64,000 nt of DNA. Source: Ruegeria sp. Alg231-54. GTDB lineage: Bacteria > Pseudomonadota > Alphaproteobacteria > Rhodobacterales > Rhodobacteraceae. Within the stretch, counting starts at the first letter, position 1. Each line of letters opens with the position of its first letter. Positions 55,406 through 63,811 of this stretch are shown in pieces. Location of the stretch: assembly GCF_900143525.1 (NCBI RefSeq), contig NZ_FREZ01000001.1, forward strand, positions 853,260-917,259, in the 5' to 3' direction. The position numbers and the translations under genes were made by a program. Below the pieces are notes generated by a model. The model did not search any database and was not told where the DNA came from. It saw only the letters and a program-made list of their open reading frames with translations.

Positions 55406-56457
55406 GACACTTCGGTCCCTTCGATCACGGTGCGCAACAGATCGGCACGGGTTATGACGCCAACATCCACGCCGCCGTCCTCCACAAGGATTGCGCTGCT
55501 GTTGTCGATCGCCAGATTGATCAGCGTGCTCAGATTTTCGCCTTCATTCACGCGTGGGGCATCCGCCGATAGCGGCCCATGGGCCGCAATATGTTCTGGA
55601 ATTGGCCGCATGACCGCATGGGCGCGCACCACTTTGAGGCGTGAAATACCCGCAACGAAATCAGCCACATAGTCATCAGCGGGGTTCATGACGATGTCTT
55701 CGGCTGTTCCGATCTGCACCACCTTTCCATCGCGCATGATCGCGATCCGATTGCCGATGCGGACCGCCTCATCCAGGTCGTGTGTAATGAAGATCGTGGT
55801 CTTTTTCAGGATCTTGCTCAGCCGGATAAATTCATCCTGCAATTGCCGCCGGATCAAAGGATCAAGGGCCGAGAACGGCTCGTCCATCAAAAGCACATCC
55901 GGGTTGGCTGCCAGCGCGCGAGCCAGGCCCACTCGTTGTTGCATGCCACCGGACAGCTCGTGTGCGAACTTTGATCCCCAGGCACCCAATTCGACAATAT
56001 CGAGAATAGCAGCAGCTTGACGCATGCGCTCATTCTTGCTGACCTGCCGGATTTCCAGTGGCATTGCCACGTTATCCAACACCGACCGATGCGGCATCAG
56101 CGCAAAGTTCTGAAACACCATACCGATTTTGTTGTTGCGAAACTGCTGAAGCTCTTTTGTCCCCAAGGCCATGACATCGGTGCCTTCGATTTCGATCTTA
56201 CCAGCAGTGGGCTCCAGCAGTCGGTTGAAATGGCGGACCAGAGTGGATTTCCCGCTACCTGACAGACCCATGATGCAAAAAATCTCACCCCGGTTTACCG
56301 AAAGGCTGACATCAGCGACGCCGACAACACAGTTGTATTCGGCCAGCACTTGGGACTTGTCCAACCCACGATCGCGGATCGCCTGCAGCGCCACCTCGGG
56401 CCTGCCCCCGAATATCTTCCAGACATTCGAGATTTCAATAACGGTATCGTCGCTCAT
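55402..56457 (-). CDS. Betaine-type ABC transporter ATP-binding protein (ProV-like)
   Basis: About 351 residues from the ATG at 56457. A longer frame to 56574 runs through a hairpin and is rejected. Walker A is GLSGSGKSTLVRH, the signature is LSGGMQQRVGLARAL and Walker B is VLLMDEPFSALDP. The N-terminal IFGGRPEVALQAI insert is typical of ProV. A C-terminal CBS-like half (NEGENLSTLINLAIDNSSA, VDVGVITRADL) may sense ionic strength or nucleotide. It overlaps the permease gene by four bases. Confidence 0.92.
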   Translation of the reverse strand: MSDDTVIEISNVWKIFGGRPEVALQAIRDRGLDKSQVLAEYNCVVGVADVSLSVNRGEIFCIMGLSGSGKSTLVRHFNRLLEPTAGKIEIEGTDVMALGTKELQQFRNNKIGMVFQNFALMPHRSVLDNVAMPLEIRQVSKNERMRQAAAILDIVELGAWGSKFAHELSGGMQQRVGLARALAANPDVLLMDEPFSALDPLIRRQLQDEFIRLSKILKKTTIFITHDLDEAVRIGNRIAIMRDGKVVQIGTAEDIVMNPADDYVADFVAGISRLKVVRAHAVMRPIPEHIAAHGPLSADAPRVNEGENLSTLINLAIDNSSAILVEDGGVDVGVITRADLLRTVIEGTEVS

Positions 56458-56480
56458 GTGTACCCCAGAGAACTGTGCTT

Positions 56481-56513
56481 GGGTGGCGCCACCAATTGGC
56501 GCCACCCTTTTTT
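56481..56513 (+). terminator. Strong hairpin with T-run on the plus strand
   Basis: GGGTGGCGCC and its complement form a 10-base stem around a seven-base loop (56481-56507), followed by six T residues at 56508-56513. It has the shape of an intrinsic terminator for plus-strand transcription. The flanking genes are on the minus strand, where the same hairpin falls between the binding-protein gene and the ATPase gene. There it would act as an mRNA-stabilising or partial stop structure, without a T-run after it. Confidence 0.7.
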
Positions 56514-56525
56514 CTGGAAGTGGGA

Positions 56526-57491
56526 TTAGAGACCCAGCCAGGCGTCCACGCGATCCGGGTTCGCCTCGACCCATTCGCGGGCAACTTCTGCCGGATCACG
56601 ACCTTTACCGCTGATTTCATAGGCAAAACCGCTAACATCGTCCGCCGTCAGGGCGAAATTCGCAAAAAAGTCAGCAACTGCCGGGGAACGGTCTGGCAAT
56701 GTGTTGGACCACGCGATCTGAACGTTCTTGAGCGCATCTTTGGTCGCAACGCTGGATTTGCTGTACCAATCCGGATCGTCCGAGGGCTGAACCATCACGT
56801 ATTTTGCCGGGTCGAAAGTCGGTTCGCTCAGCATTTGCACGTCGAACATGTACCAGACCGCATGTGGCTTGTAGCAGTAGAAGGCATAGCCTTCGCCTTT
56901 GGCGATGCTATCCTTGATCCGCGCGGTCTTCACGCTTTCCTCAGCGCGCACCGGTTCGATGAAATCAAGCAGACCGTAGTCGCGGGTTTTGACTTCGTTA
57001 ACATTGGCCGAAGCCCAACCCGGCGCTCCGATCCACATTTCACCCTTTCCGTTGCCATCACTGTCCATCAGCGCGGCAACATCGGGGCGGCCTAAATCCG
57101 CAATATCGGTTATGTTGTTGGCTTCACCAAAATCCTTGCTAACGCAGAAACCCTGATTGCCTTCATAGGGGTTCGACGACAGAGTTACTGTGCCCGCTTC
57201 GTCTACATATTTCTTGGTAAAGCTTTCTTGGTTGGGCAGCCAAACATCGGGGTGCACGTCGATATCGCCCTTACCCTGATCCATCGCCTGAAAAATCGTG
57301 GCGTTGTTGCCGGGCACATATTCAACTTTGCCGCCGATACGCATTTCCACCACCGCGCCCAGCACGTGTGCAATGGCCTGCGCCCCGGTCCAGGATGGCA
57401 CACCTATTTTGACCTCTTCGGCTGCGAAAGCCGGTATCGCATAAATGCTGACCGCGGCTGCGATTCCCAGCGTTTTCAGATTGGTTCTCAT
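56526..57491 (-). CDS. Betaine-type ABC transporter substrate-binding protein (OpuAC-like)
   Basis: About 321 residues from the ATG at 57491, with an AGAGGAGA site. A signal peptide ends AIPAFAAE. The mature part is an OpuAC fold: VKIGVPSWTGAQAIAHVL, DVHPDVWLPNQESF, NQGFCVSKDFGE and YKPHAVWYMFD contain the Trp and Tyr residues that form the quaternary-amine cage in relatives. The likely ligands are glycine betaine, choline, TMAO or a related cation. It is the first gene of the minus-strand importer operon, separated from the ATPase gene by the hairpin at 56481-56513. Confidence 0.92.
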   Translation of the reverse strand: MRTNLKTLGIAAAVSIYAIPAFAAEEVKIGVPSWTGAQAIAHVLGAVVEMRIGGKVEYVPGNNATIFQAMDQGKGDIDVHPDVWLPNQESFTKKYVDEAGTVTLSSNPYEGNQGFCVSKDFGEANNITDIADLGRPDVAALMDSDGNGKGEMWIGAPGWASANVNEVKTRDYGLLDFIEPVRAEESVKTARIKDSIAKGEGYAFYCYKPHAVWYMFDVQMLSEPTFDPAKYVMVQPSDDPDWYSKSSVATKDALKNVQIAWSNTLPDRSPAVADFFANFALTADDVSGFAYEISGKGRDPAEVAREWVEANPDRVDAWLGL

Positions 57492-57552
57492 GGTCTTCTC
57501 CTCTGTTGAAATGCGCCGTGTTTCGGCGTCGTTTTTTCCGTCGTTCGACTTT

Positions 57553-57568
57553 CCTATTGCGCAATAGG
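57553..57568. promoter_or_regulatory. 16-base palindrome in the importer promoter
   Basis: CCTATTGCGCAATAGG is a perfect 16-base inverted repeat, 62 bases upstream of the binding-protein start and in the divergent region shared with a LysR gene. It could bind the LysR-type regulator or another dimeric regulator. No second copy was noticed in the window. Confidence 0.6.
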
Positions 57569-57746
57569 GTCGAGCCAATATCCCTTTGGCTGCAACATCG
57601 GACGGAAGGAAAAAAAAGAAGACCAACCGCCAGACCCTGACCCGAAGTCTAGATCAAGAGCTTTTCTCAGAGCCAATTCAAACATTTCATCAAACCATTC
57701 ATTCTTTGCATAGTTTGCGTTATGCTGGTCTGGCACTTCGGTTGAC

Positions 57747-58646
57747 ATGTTGGAGCACTCATTGGACCTGAATTGGCTACGTGACTTTGAATGTCTTGCC
57801 CGGACCTTGAATTTCACCCGCGCATCCGACGAGAGAAACATCACGCAATCCGCATTCAGCCGTAGAATCAAAGCTTTGGAAAGTTGGGTTGGATTGCCCC
57901 TGGTCAACCGAGCGACATACCCTGTTCAGCTGACAGAGGCCGGTCAACAGTTCCTGCCTGTTGCTCTGGCGGCCATGTCTCAGTTATCGGAATCGCGCCA
58001 ATCGTTACGGGATGCCGATCGCGGCGATAGTCGGTTCATCAGATTTTCGGTTCTTCACACCATAGCCGTTAATTTTCTGGCAACCCGGATAGACGAGTTG
58101 CAGAGGCAAATCCCCGAATTACGCACACGTGTCTTGTCTGATTCCTTAAGCACATGTTGTGATCTTTTAATCGAAGGCGCGGTGGATATCCTGCTTTGTT
58201 ATTATCATCATTCAGTCTCGCCAATGATTGATGAGGCCGCATTTGAACGTAAGGATCTGGTAAAGGATCGTCTGGTGCCGGTGGCGGCTGTTGAACCAGC
58301 TCGCACTATGGGATGGGATCTTGCACGACAGGACGGCCCGCCAATCCCCTATCTTGCCTATGACCGGTCTTCGTTTCTGGGAATGGTCGTAGAAAACACC
58401 ATTGATCGGAAATGCCTGAATACCGAGACGATCTATGTCGACAGCCTTGTCGAGACCATTAAGCGGCGATTGATGACAGGAAGCGGCGTTGCTTGGATGC
58501 CCGAAACGGCAATTACAGCAGAACTTGATCAAGGCTTGCTAGTGCCAGTCGGTGATGATGCGTGGAGCGCGACCTTGACAATTTCGGCCTTTTCCAATCC
58601 ATCCGGTTTTGATCAAATCGCACACCAGCTTTGGGAACGGTTGTGA
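57747..58646 (+). CDS. LysR family transcriptional regulator
   Basis: 299 residues. The N-terminal winged helix reads LNWLRDFECLARTLNFTRAS and NITQSAFSRRIKALESWVG, standard for LysR. The effector domain follows. It is divergent from the betaine-type binding-protein gene, so it most likely regulates the importer operon. The co-inducer is unknown. The ATG at 57747 is preceded by a weak site. It ends 45 bases before the convergent racemase gene. Confidence 0.92.
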   Translation: MLEHSLDLNWLRDFECLARTLNFTRASDERNITQSAFSRRIKALESWVGLPLVNRATYPVQLTEAGQQFLPVALAAMSQLSESRQSLRDADRGDSRFIRFSVLHTIAVNFLATRIDELQRQIPELRTRVLSDSLSTCCDLLIEGAVDILLCYYHHSVSPMIDEAAFERKDLVKDRLVPVAAVEPARTMGWDLARQDGPPIPYLAYDRSSFLGMVVENTIDRKCLNTETIYVDSLVETIKRRLMTGSGVAWMPETAITAELDQGLLVPVGDDAWSATLTISAFSNPSGFDQIAHQLWERL

Positions 58647-58691
58647 CATCAATCTTCCAAAGCAAGCTGCTACTGTGCGCGGCGCAGTTCT

Positions 58692-59405
58692 CTAGTCTGC
58701 GTCGTTAAGATAGCCTATTTGAGAAAACTCAATGATCGCGTGGACCAGCAAATCAATCGTGTCCGATGCTTTGACCTCATCCGCGACGCCATCGGCAATA
58801 AGCGAGAATTCTGAGCAGGCGACAAGTTGCAGATCTGCCCCCGCTTTGGCCAATGCAATTGAGGCCGTTCGTAGTGCTTCGCGCGCGTCATCACTTGGAC
58901 CGTCGACCTTAATTCTGCGGATCGCCGTCAGCAGCCTGTCACTATCCGTTGGCCAGACAATCGATAGCCCGCGGGCTTGCAATGCCGTTTCGAAAAGGCG
59001 GGTACGGCGCACTGCGGGTGAGGCGAGCACGCCAACGCATCCACCGGCCCCCAGTTCACTAACAGCATGATCCGCAGCCAGTTTCACCATATTCAACAAA
59101 GGAACGGTCACTGCATCCGTGATCGCGTCAGCATAGTGATGCGCCGTGTTGCAGGGCATTGCCAGCGCCGCGGCGCCAGCACCCTGAATACGGCGTGCCA
59201 TTGCGGCAAGCGTCGGTCCCGGGTCTTCGCCCTTCCCCTCAATGAGATGATCAATCCGCGACGGTACCTGCGGGTTCATATCAATCAGAAGCGGGATGTG
59301 ATCGCGGTCATCACTTACCGACACGGCCTCCACCAGCTTACGCTGGAGGAGGATGGTGGCCTCGGGACCCATGCCACCTAGAATGCCAATTGGGCGCAAT
59401 GTCAT
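58692..59405 (-). CDS. Aspartate/glutamate racemase family protein
   Basis: 237 residues. The N-terminus GILGGMGPEATILL and the two catalytic cysteines, in MPCNTAHHYAD and LVACSEFSLIADG, are intact, as expected for cofactor-free racemases with a two-base mechanism. The substrate may be aspartate, glutamate or a similar amino acid such as cysteate. It is separated by three bases from the PLP enzyme gene upstream, so both are made from one message. Confidence 0.9.
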   Translation of the reverse strand: MTLRPIGILGGMGPEATILLQRKLVEAVSVSDDRDHIPLLIDMNPQVPSRIDHLIEGKGEDPGPTLAAMARRIQGAGAAALAMPCNTAHHYADAITDAVTVPLLNMVKLAADHAVSELGAGGCVGVLASPAVRRTRLFETALQARGLSIVWPTDSDRLLTAIRRIKVDGPSDDAREALRTASIALAKAGADLQLVACSEFSLIADGVADEVKASDTIDLLVHAIIEFSQIGYLNDAD

Positions 59406-59408
59406 TGC

Positions 59409-60422
59409 TCAGATATTCACCCATCTGTTTTTGTGGTCGAATGCAAAATCATACCCACCAAGGGCCGCCGCACCACCAGTGTGCAGGAAAACGATCCTCT
59501 GGTCATTGAATTCGCCCTTGCGGGCTAGGTCGATTAAGCCCGCTGCACCCTTGGCAGAGTAGCAGGGGTCCAGAAGAATGCCTTCAAGCTCGGCAAACAT
59601 CTCAATCGCCTCGATGCCACTTTCGGTCGGAAGGCCATAGCCCTCGCCCACATAGTCGGTATTGGCCATTACGTCCTCGCGCTTTACCACGCCTGAGCAA
59701 CCCAGCTTTTCGGCTGTTTTGCAGGCGAGGTCATAAACCATCTGTTCCTGCTTTGGTTGAGGCGCTCTTGTACCAATACCCAGCACCGGTACCTGCGCAT
59801 TCATGGCGCACATTCCTGTCACCAACCCAGCCTGCGTTCCCGACGAACCTGTTGCGTGTACCAGCCGGTCAATTCGCAAACCACTGTCATTGGCTTGCCC
59901 CAAAAGCTCAAAGGCTGCGTTCACATAGCCAAGTGCCCCGGTCGGGTTCGATCCACCGCCGGGAATGACATAGACATTACGGCCCTCTGTCCGTTTTTTC
60001 TCGGCGGCCTTTTCCATTTCGCCCGCCATGTCGTGACCACCGGGAAATTTCTCGGTTGTCGCGCCGTGCAAATGATCCAACAGCACGTTCCCGTTCGTGT
60101 TGTAGTTTCCGTCCTGATATCCGGTGCGATCTTCCAGAAGGATATGGCAATCAAGTCCCAGCTTGGCGGCAAAGGCTGCGGTTTGACGACCGTGGTTAGT
60201 TTGCGTGGCTCCTTGCGTCATAACCATGTCCGCGCCCTGCGCTTCCGCCTCGGCCATCAGGAATTCCAGCTTGCGGGTCTTGTTGCCGCCTGTTGACATG
60301 CCGGTGCAATCGTCGCGTTTGATCCAGATCTCGACACACAGTTCTTTCGACAACCGTTTCATCGGTTCAAGCGGTGTCGGAAGATGAGCCAGGTGAAGGC
60401 GGGGAAAACGGGCAAGGTGCAT
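59409..60422 (-). CDS. D-cysteine desulfhydrase / L-cysteate sulfo-lyase family PLP enzyme
   Basis: About 337 residues from the ATG at 60422, with an AGGAA site. Fold-type II PLP enzyme: the PLP lysine lies in [12 protein letters not shown], the loop [20 protein letters not shown] binds the carboxylate, read in parts, and [16 protein letters not shown] and [11 protein letters not shown] bind the phosphate. Relatives are D-cysteine desulfhydrase, ACC deaminase and CuyA, the L-cysteate sulfo-lyase known in roseobacters. The divergent LysR gene behind its promoter resembles the cuyR-cuyA arrangement. Its products would be pyruvate, ammonia and sulfite or sulfide. The exact substrate is uncertain. 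Confidence 0.82.
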   Translation of the reverse strand: MHLARFPRLHLAHLPTPLEPMKRLSKELCVEIWIKRDDCTGMSTGGNKTRKLEFLMAEAEAQGADMVMTQGATQTNHGRQTAAFAAKLGLDCHILLEDRTGYQDGNYNTNGNVLLDHLHGATTEKFPGGHDMAGEMEKAAEKKRTEGRNVYVIPGGGSNPTGALGYVNAAFELLGQANDSGLRIDRLVHATGSSGTQAGLVTGMCAMNAQVPVLGIGTRAPQPKQEQMVYDLACKTAEKLGCSGVVKREDVMANTDYVGEGYGLPTESGIEAIEMFAELEGILLDPCYSAKGAAGLIDLARKGEFNDQRIVFLHTGGAAALGGYDFAFDHKNRWVNI

Positions 60423-60544
60423 TTCGTGGTTCCTAATATTTACTTTTGGCAACTTACTGCGCGCCGTGTCGCAATCCTAATTCAAATTTCGGTACATAAA
60501 TTGCGGATATTGCATATTGTCACGAACTGCACTATCGATCCGCC

Positions 60545-61432
60545 ATGCGTCTTGAGTGGATCGACGATATATTGGCCGTGCTTGATAAAGGCTCTCTCGC
60601 CCGCGCGGCTGAAAAGCGATTGCTGACGCAATCCGCGTTTACACGGCGGGTGCGGCTTATCGAAGAAAACATTGGCGCAACGTTGTTTGACCGTCGCCGA
60701 AAGCCAGTTTCTTTGATGCCAGGGGTGCGGGAACTGGAATTTGAATTACGTGAACTCAGCACCCGGCTGCATAGGCTTCGGCACACCTTAAAAACAGCGA
60801 GTGATCAGACAGGCAAATCGCTGTCGTTTGTTTGCCAACACGCGCTCACCACGACAATTTCACCCGAAATTGTTCGTGTTTTAACTGAAGGTGGCGAAAT
60901 CTCGGTTCGCGTGCGTTCAGGAAATCAAGACGAGTGCCTGATGCACCTGATTTCAAAAGAAGTTGATTTTGCCATCATGTACGCGGTGCCCGATGACAGT
61001 TTCCAAGAACCCCTTAACGCGTTTGAAACCAAAACGCTCGGAATGGACACTTTGATTCCAGTTTGTGCGCCTACTGTGCGCACGCAAGTGACGGAAGCCG
61101 CAATTCCTACAATCAACTACCCGCCCGAAGTATTCCTCGGGCAGGTCTATTCCAGGATGATTGCACCGCGTTTACCAAAAGGTAAAACCGCAGTGCCCAG
61201 AGCCGAAACCGCACTTACGTTGGCCATACTACAATACGCCTTGAATGGAATCGGCATCGCGTGGTTGCCCCAATCTCTAGTGGCGACCCACCTTTCTGAT
61301 GGCGCGCTTGTGTGCATTAATGATGTGCTGCCCACACAGCTTCTGGCAATCAGGGTGGTCCGCTTGGCAGAAACTCAGCCAGATCATGCAGAGCAAATAT
61401 GGAAACAACTTGAAGACATCTTCAGTTTCTAG
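60545..61432 (+). CDS. LysR family transcriptional regulator
   Basis: 295 residues with the winged helix EWIDDILAVLDKGSLARAAE and TQSAFTRRVRLIEENIGATL. The effector domain follows. It is divergent from the PLP enzyme gene with a 122-base shared region, so it probably controls that gene and the racemase. The distance and direction fit a CuyR-like regulator. It ends before a stretch of about 280 bases without a gene, then an IS remnant. Confidence 0.9.
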   Translation: MRLEWIDDILAVLDKGSLARAAEKRLLTQSAFTRRVRLIEENIGATLFDRRRKPVSLMPGVRELEFELRELSTRLHRLRHTLKTASDQTGKSLSFVCQHALTTTISPEIVRVLTEGGEISVRVRSGNQDECLMHLISKEVDFAIMYAVPDDSFQEPLNAFETKTLGMDTLIPVCAPTVRTQVTEAAIPTINYPPEVFLGQVYSRMIAPRLPKGKTAVPRAETALTLAILQYALNGIGIAWLPQSLVATHLSDGALVCINDVLPTQLLAIRVVRLAETQPDHAEQIWKQLEDIFSF

Positions 61433-61709
61433 CTTCCCCGCAGCACTCTCCATCACAAATGGCAAGCCATACGTGATTACAAAGGCTTTGCTTCCAATGC
61501 ACACTGTTCGGTTGGACGAAAAACAGAACAACTACCGACTGACGTCGGTAGGATCGGCGATGTGGTTTTCGAAGTATTGCCAAACCATAAAGCGACAGCC
61601 TGTCGACGACTAACCGGGCATTCATCCATGGACTGGCATGCTGCAATGCGGCCCGTCATTCCAGACATTCGATTATCCTGCAGCATTTTGTTTAGGTGAA
61701 ACGGCCGAA

Positions 61710-62527
61710 GGTGCTGTCAGACAAATTCGAACCAGTCTCAGCTTGGCCAGTATAGCTGCCCTTTATGCAGCACCAAGTTGGCGCCACTCGGCGAGAGCCG
61801 CGGTGTGTGTCAGCTTGAAGGTATCTCTGCTGGCTAGCGATCTTTTCTGGTTGAAGTGGTTGTATACGGAGGAATGGACGGAGGGGAATTTCTGAAAACT
61901 TCGCATGCGCCTGAAACGCTGCATCGCGCATTCGCGCCGCCGAATCGGCAGGTACGAATTCCCAACGCGGTTGTTGAGTCACCTTCCCGTTTGTTGTTTT
62001 TCGAACGCGCCCATTTCTCTGAGCGCAGCCTTGTAGGAAGCGAAGCGATCCGTCACGATCTCTTCTGCACAGCCATGGCGCTTCATCAATTTCTAGAGAA
62101 ATTTCAATGCTGCAGCTTTGTTTCGGCGTTTGATGACGACTGCTTCCAGCACTTCGCCCTCATGATCTACGACCCGCCAGAGGTAGTGTCTCCTGCCATT
62201 CACCTTCACAAAGACCTCGTCCACTTGCCACTTCCATTTCGAAAATGCCCGCAGTTGCTGGACTCGCTTTTGTCTGATCCCGGAGGCAAACATCGGGCCG
62301 AACCTGCTCCACCAATATCGGACGGTTTCGTGGCTCACCTCAATTCCCCGTTCGTGCAATGGGTCTTCCACGTTTCGAAGTGACAATGGGAACCGAACGT
62401 ACAGCATGACCGCCAGACGAATGACCTCCGGGCTAGTCTTGAAATCCTTGAATGGCGATTATTTAATCATGCGCGAGGGCTACGAGAGCACCCTGCTCGG
62501 CTCAAGCAAAGTTAATCTGACAAGACC
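61710..62527 (-). mobile_element. IS6-type insertion sequence, inactivated copy
   Basis: An 818-base element bounded by imperfect ends, GGTGCTGTCAGACAAA at 61710 and GGTCTTGTCAGATTAA read inward from 62527. It carries a full-length transposase frame with three stop codons. The size and ends fit the IS6 family. It is the best preserved of three related copies in the window, all with the transposase on the minus strand. Confidence 0.82.
61763..62470 (-). pseudogene. IS6-type transposase with three in-frame stop codons
   Basis: A single frame from an ATG at 62470 to a TAA at 61763-61765, with stops after residue 3 (TAA), after AAALKFL (TAG at 62093-62095) and after QQTGR (TGA). The intervening parts are well kept: SPEVIRLAVMLYVRF, ERGIEVSHETVRYWWSRFG, WKWQVDEVFVKVNGRRHYLW with the first catalytic Asp, EEIVTDRFASYKAAL with the second, and LAEWRQLGAA at the end. 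Only point nonsense changes, and no frameshift, have occurred, so decay is young. It is inactive as read. Confidence 0.85.
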
Positions 62528-62729
62528 ATTGCAACTCCGAATTGCGGACAAATCAGGCGTTCGGCTAGGTTCACATTTTCAGAAAAATGAAGGCGCATTC
62601 TTTTCTGCGCTTTGGATCGGACGACAAAATTTTACAGCCTAAATACTTCTGCAAAGTTAAACCGATAGGAAGAACAGCCGAAAATAATGTATTTTGTCAG
62701 AAAGCCAAATTGCTGAGGTGAGGAACACC

Positions 62730-63677
62730 ATGACCTCTGAGAACGCGCTAATTTATCTGTCTGACAAGGACCTCGGGGATTTAGGCATCCAACCTTCTGA
62801 AGTTGCCGATGCCGTCGAGGCTGCCCTAACAGCCAAGGCCGACGGAAAGCTTCACACTTCCTCCAAGACAGTCATCTTGCCCGGCGATGGGCGCTACGCA
62901 ATGTCTACTTTGGCAATGGGAGATGATGGATTCATCGTGACCAAGCAGGTTACAGTGTGTCCGGAAAACCCGGCGAGGGGTCTTCCCGCGATAAACGGTG
63001 CCATCATGGTTATGGATGCGCAAACCGGACTACTTCGCGCGGTCTTGGGAGCGAATTGGATTACGGCCGTCAGAACTGCGGCTCTGTCAGTCGTGGCAGC
63101 GCGTCGGCTTGCTGACCCTGATGCCGAGACGGTGGCTTTTGTGGGCGCGGGCGTGCAGGCTCACTCCCATCTAGCAGCGTTTTCAGAACTGTTTCCCCTG
63201 AAACGAATCCGCGTGTTCGGGCGTGGCAAAGAGAATGCCGACAAGCTTTGTCGTTACGCTCGGGGAATGGGTCTCGAAGCTGAAATATGCGCCAATGCCA
63301 GGGACGCTTTGAGTGATGCCGAACTGATAGTGACATCGATAACGTTGGACTACTCTATTGAACCCTTCCTGGATGCCCGATGGCTGAAGCCAGCGGCCTT
63401 CGCCACCATAACTGATGCCTGCATCCCGTGGGTGCCGGCGTGCATGACTGCTTTCGAAACGGTAATTGTCGACGACCGTTTGCAGGAGTTGGAAAGCGAC
63501 AAGCCGATGTTGCCATACGAGCAAATTGCTGGTGATTTGACGGAATTGGTCGCTGGCAAGGTCGACGTCCGAGCACGCAACAAACCGGCGGCTTTTGCTT
63601 TCAGAGGGATTTCATTAGGGGATTATGCTGCTTCGGTCCTCGCGGTTCGCCGGTTCACCGAGATACCCGTGAAGTGA
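62730..63677 (+). CDS. Ornithine cyclodeaminase / mu-crystallin family protein
   Basis: About 315 residues from the ATG at 62730, with a TGAGGTGAGGA site. The TTG at 62694 lacks one. It has VAFVGAGVQAHSHLAAFSEL for NAD binding, GANWITAVRTAALSVVAARR with the conserved Arg-Thr-Ala, and TDACIPWVP. The family includes ornithine cyclodeaminase, alanine dehydrogenase, ketimine reductase and others acting on amino and imino acids. It may act on products of the nearby racemase and lyase, but an IS remnant separates them. Its own partners may lie further right, beyond the transposase. Confidence 0.9.
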   Translation: MTSENALIYLSDKDLGDLGIQPSEVADAVEAALTAKADGKLHTSSKTVILPGDGRYAMSTLAMGDDGFIVTKQVTVCPENPARGLPAINGAIMVMDAQTGLLRAVLGANWITAVRTAALSVVAARRLADPDAETVAFVGAGVQAHSHLAAFSELFPLKRIRVFGRGKENADKLCRYARGMGLEAEICANARDALSDAELIVTSITLDYSIEPFLDARWLKPAAFATITDACIPWVPACMTAFETVIVDDRLQELESDKPMLPYEQIAGDLTELVAGKVDVRARNKPAAFAFRGISLGDYAASVLAVRRFTEIPVK

Positions 63678-63811
63678 GGCCAAAGACATGAACATCCACT
63701 TTGGAATTAGATACTGAAAAGGTCGCTTTGGGCCGATACCGTTGAAAAACTCTTCCTTGATTGGTTCGCCAACGACTGATTCAATTCTGTCACCGAGCGG
63801 GAGGGTTTGCG

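Noticed and set aside
61532..61551. Inverted repeat CTACCGAC with four-base spacer after the LysR gene
   Set aside because: It is 100 bases from the LysR stop and has no T-run, so a terminator role is not supported. It may be chance.
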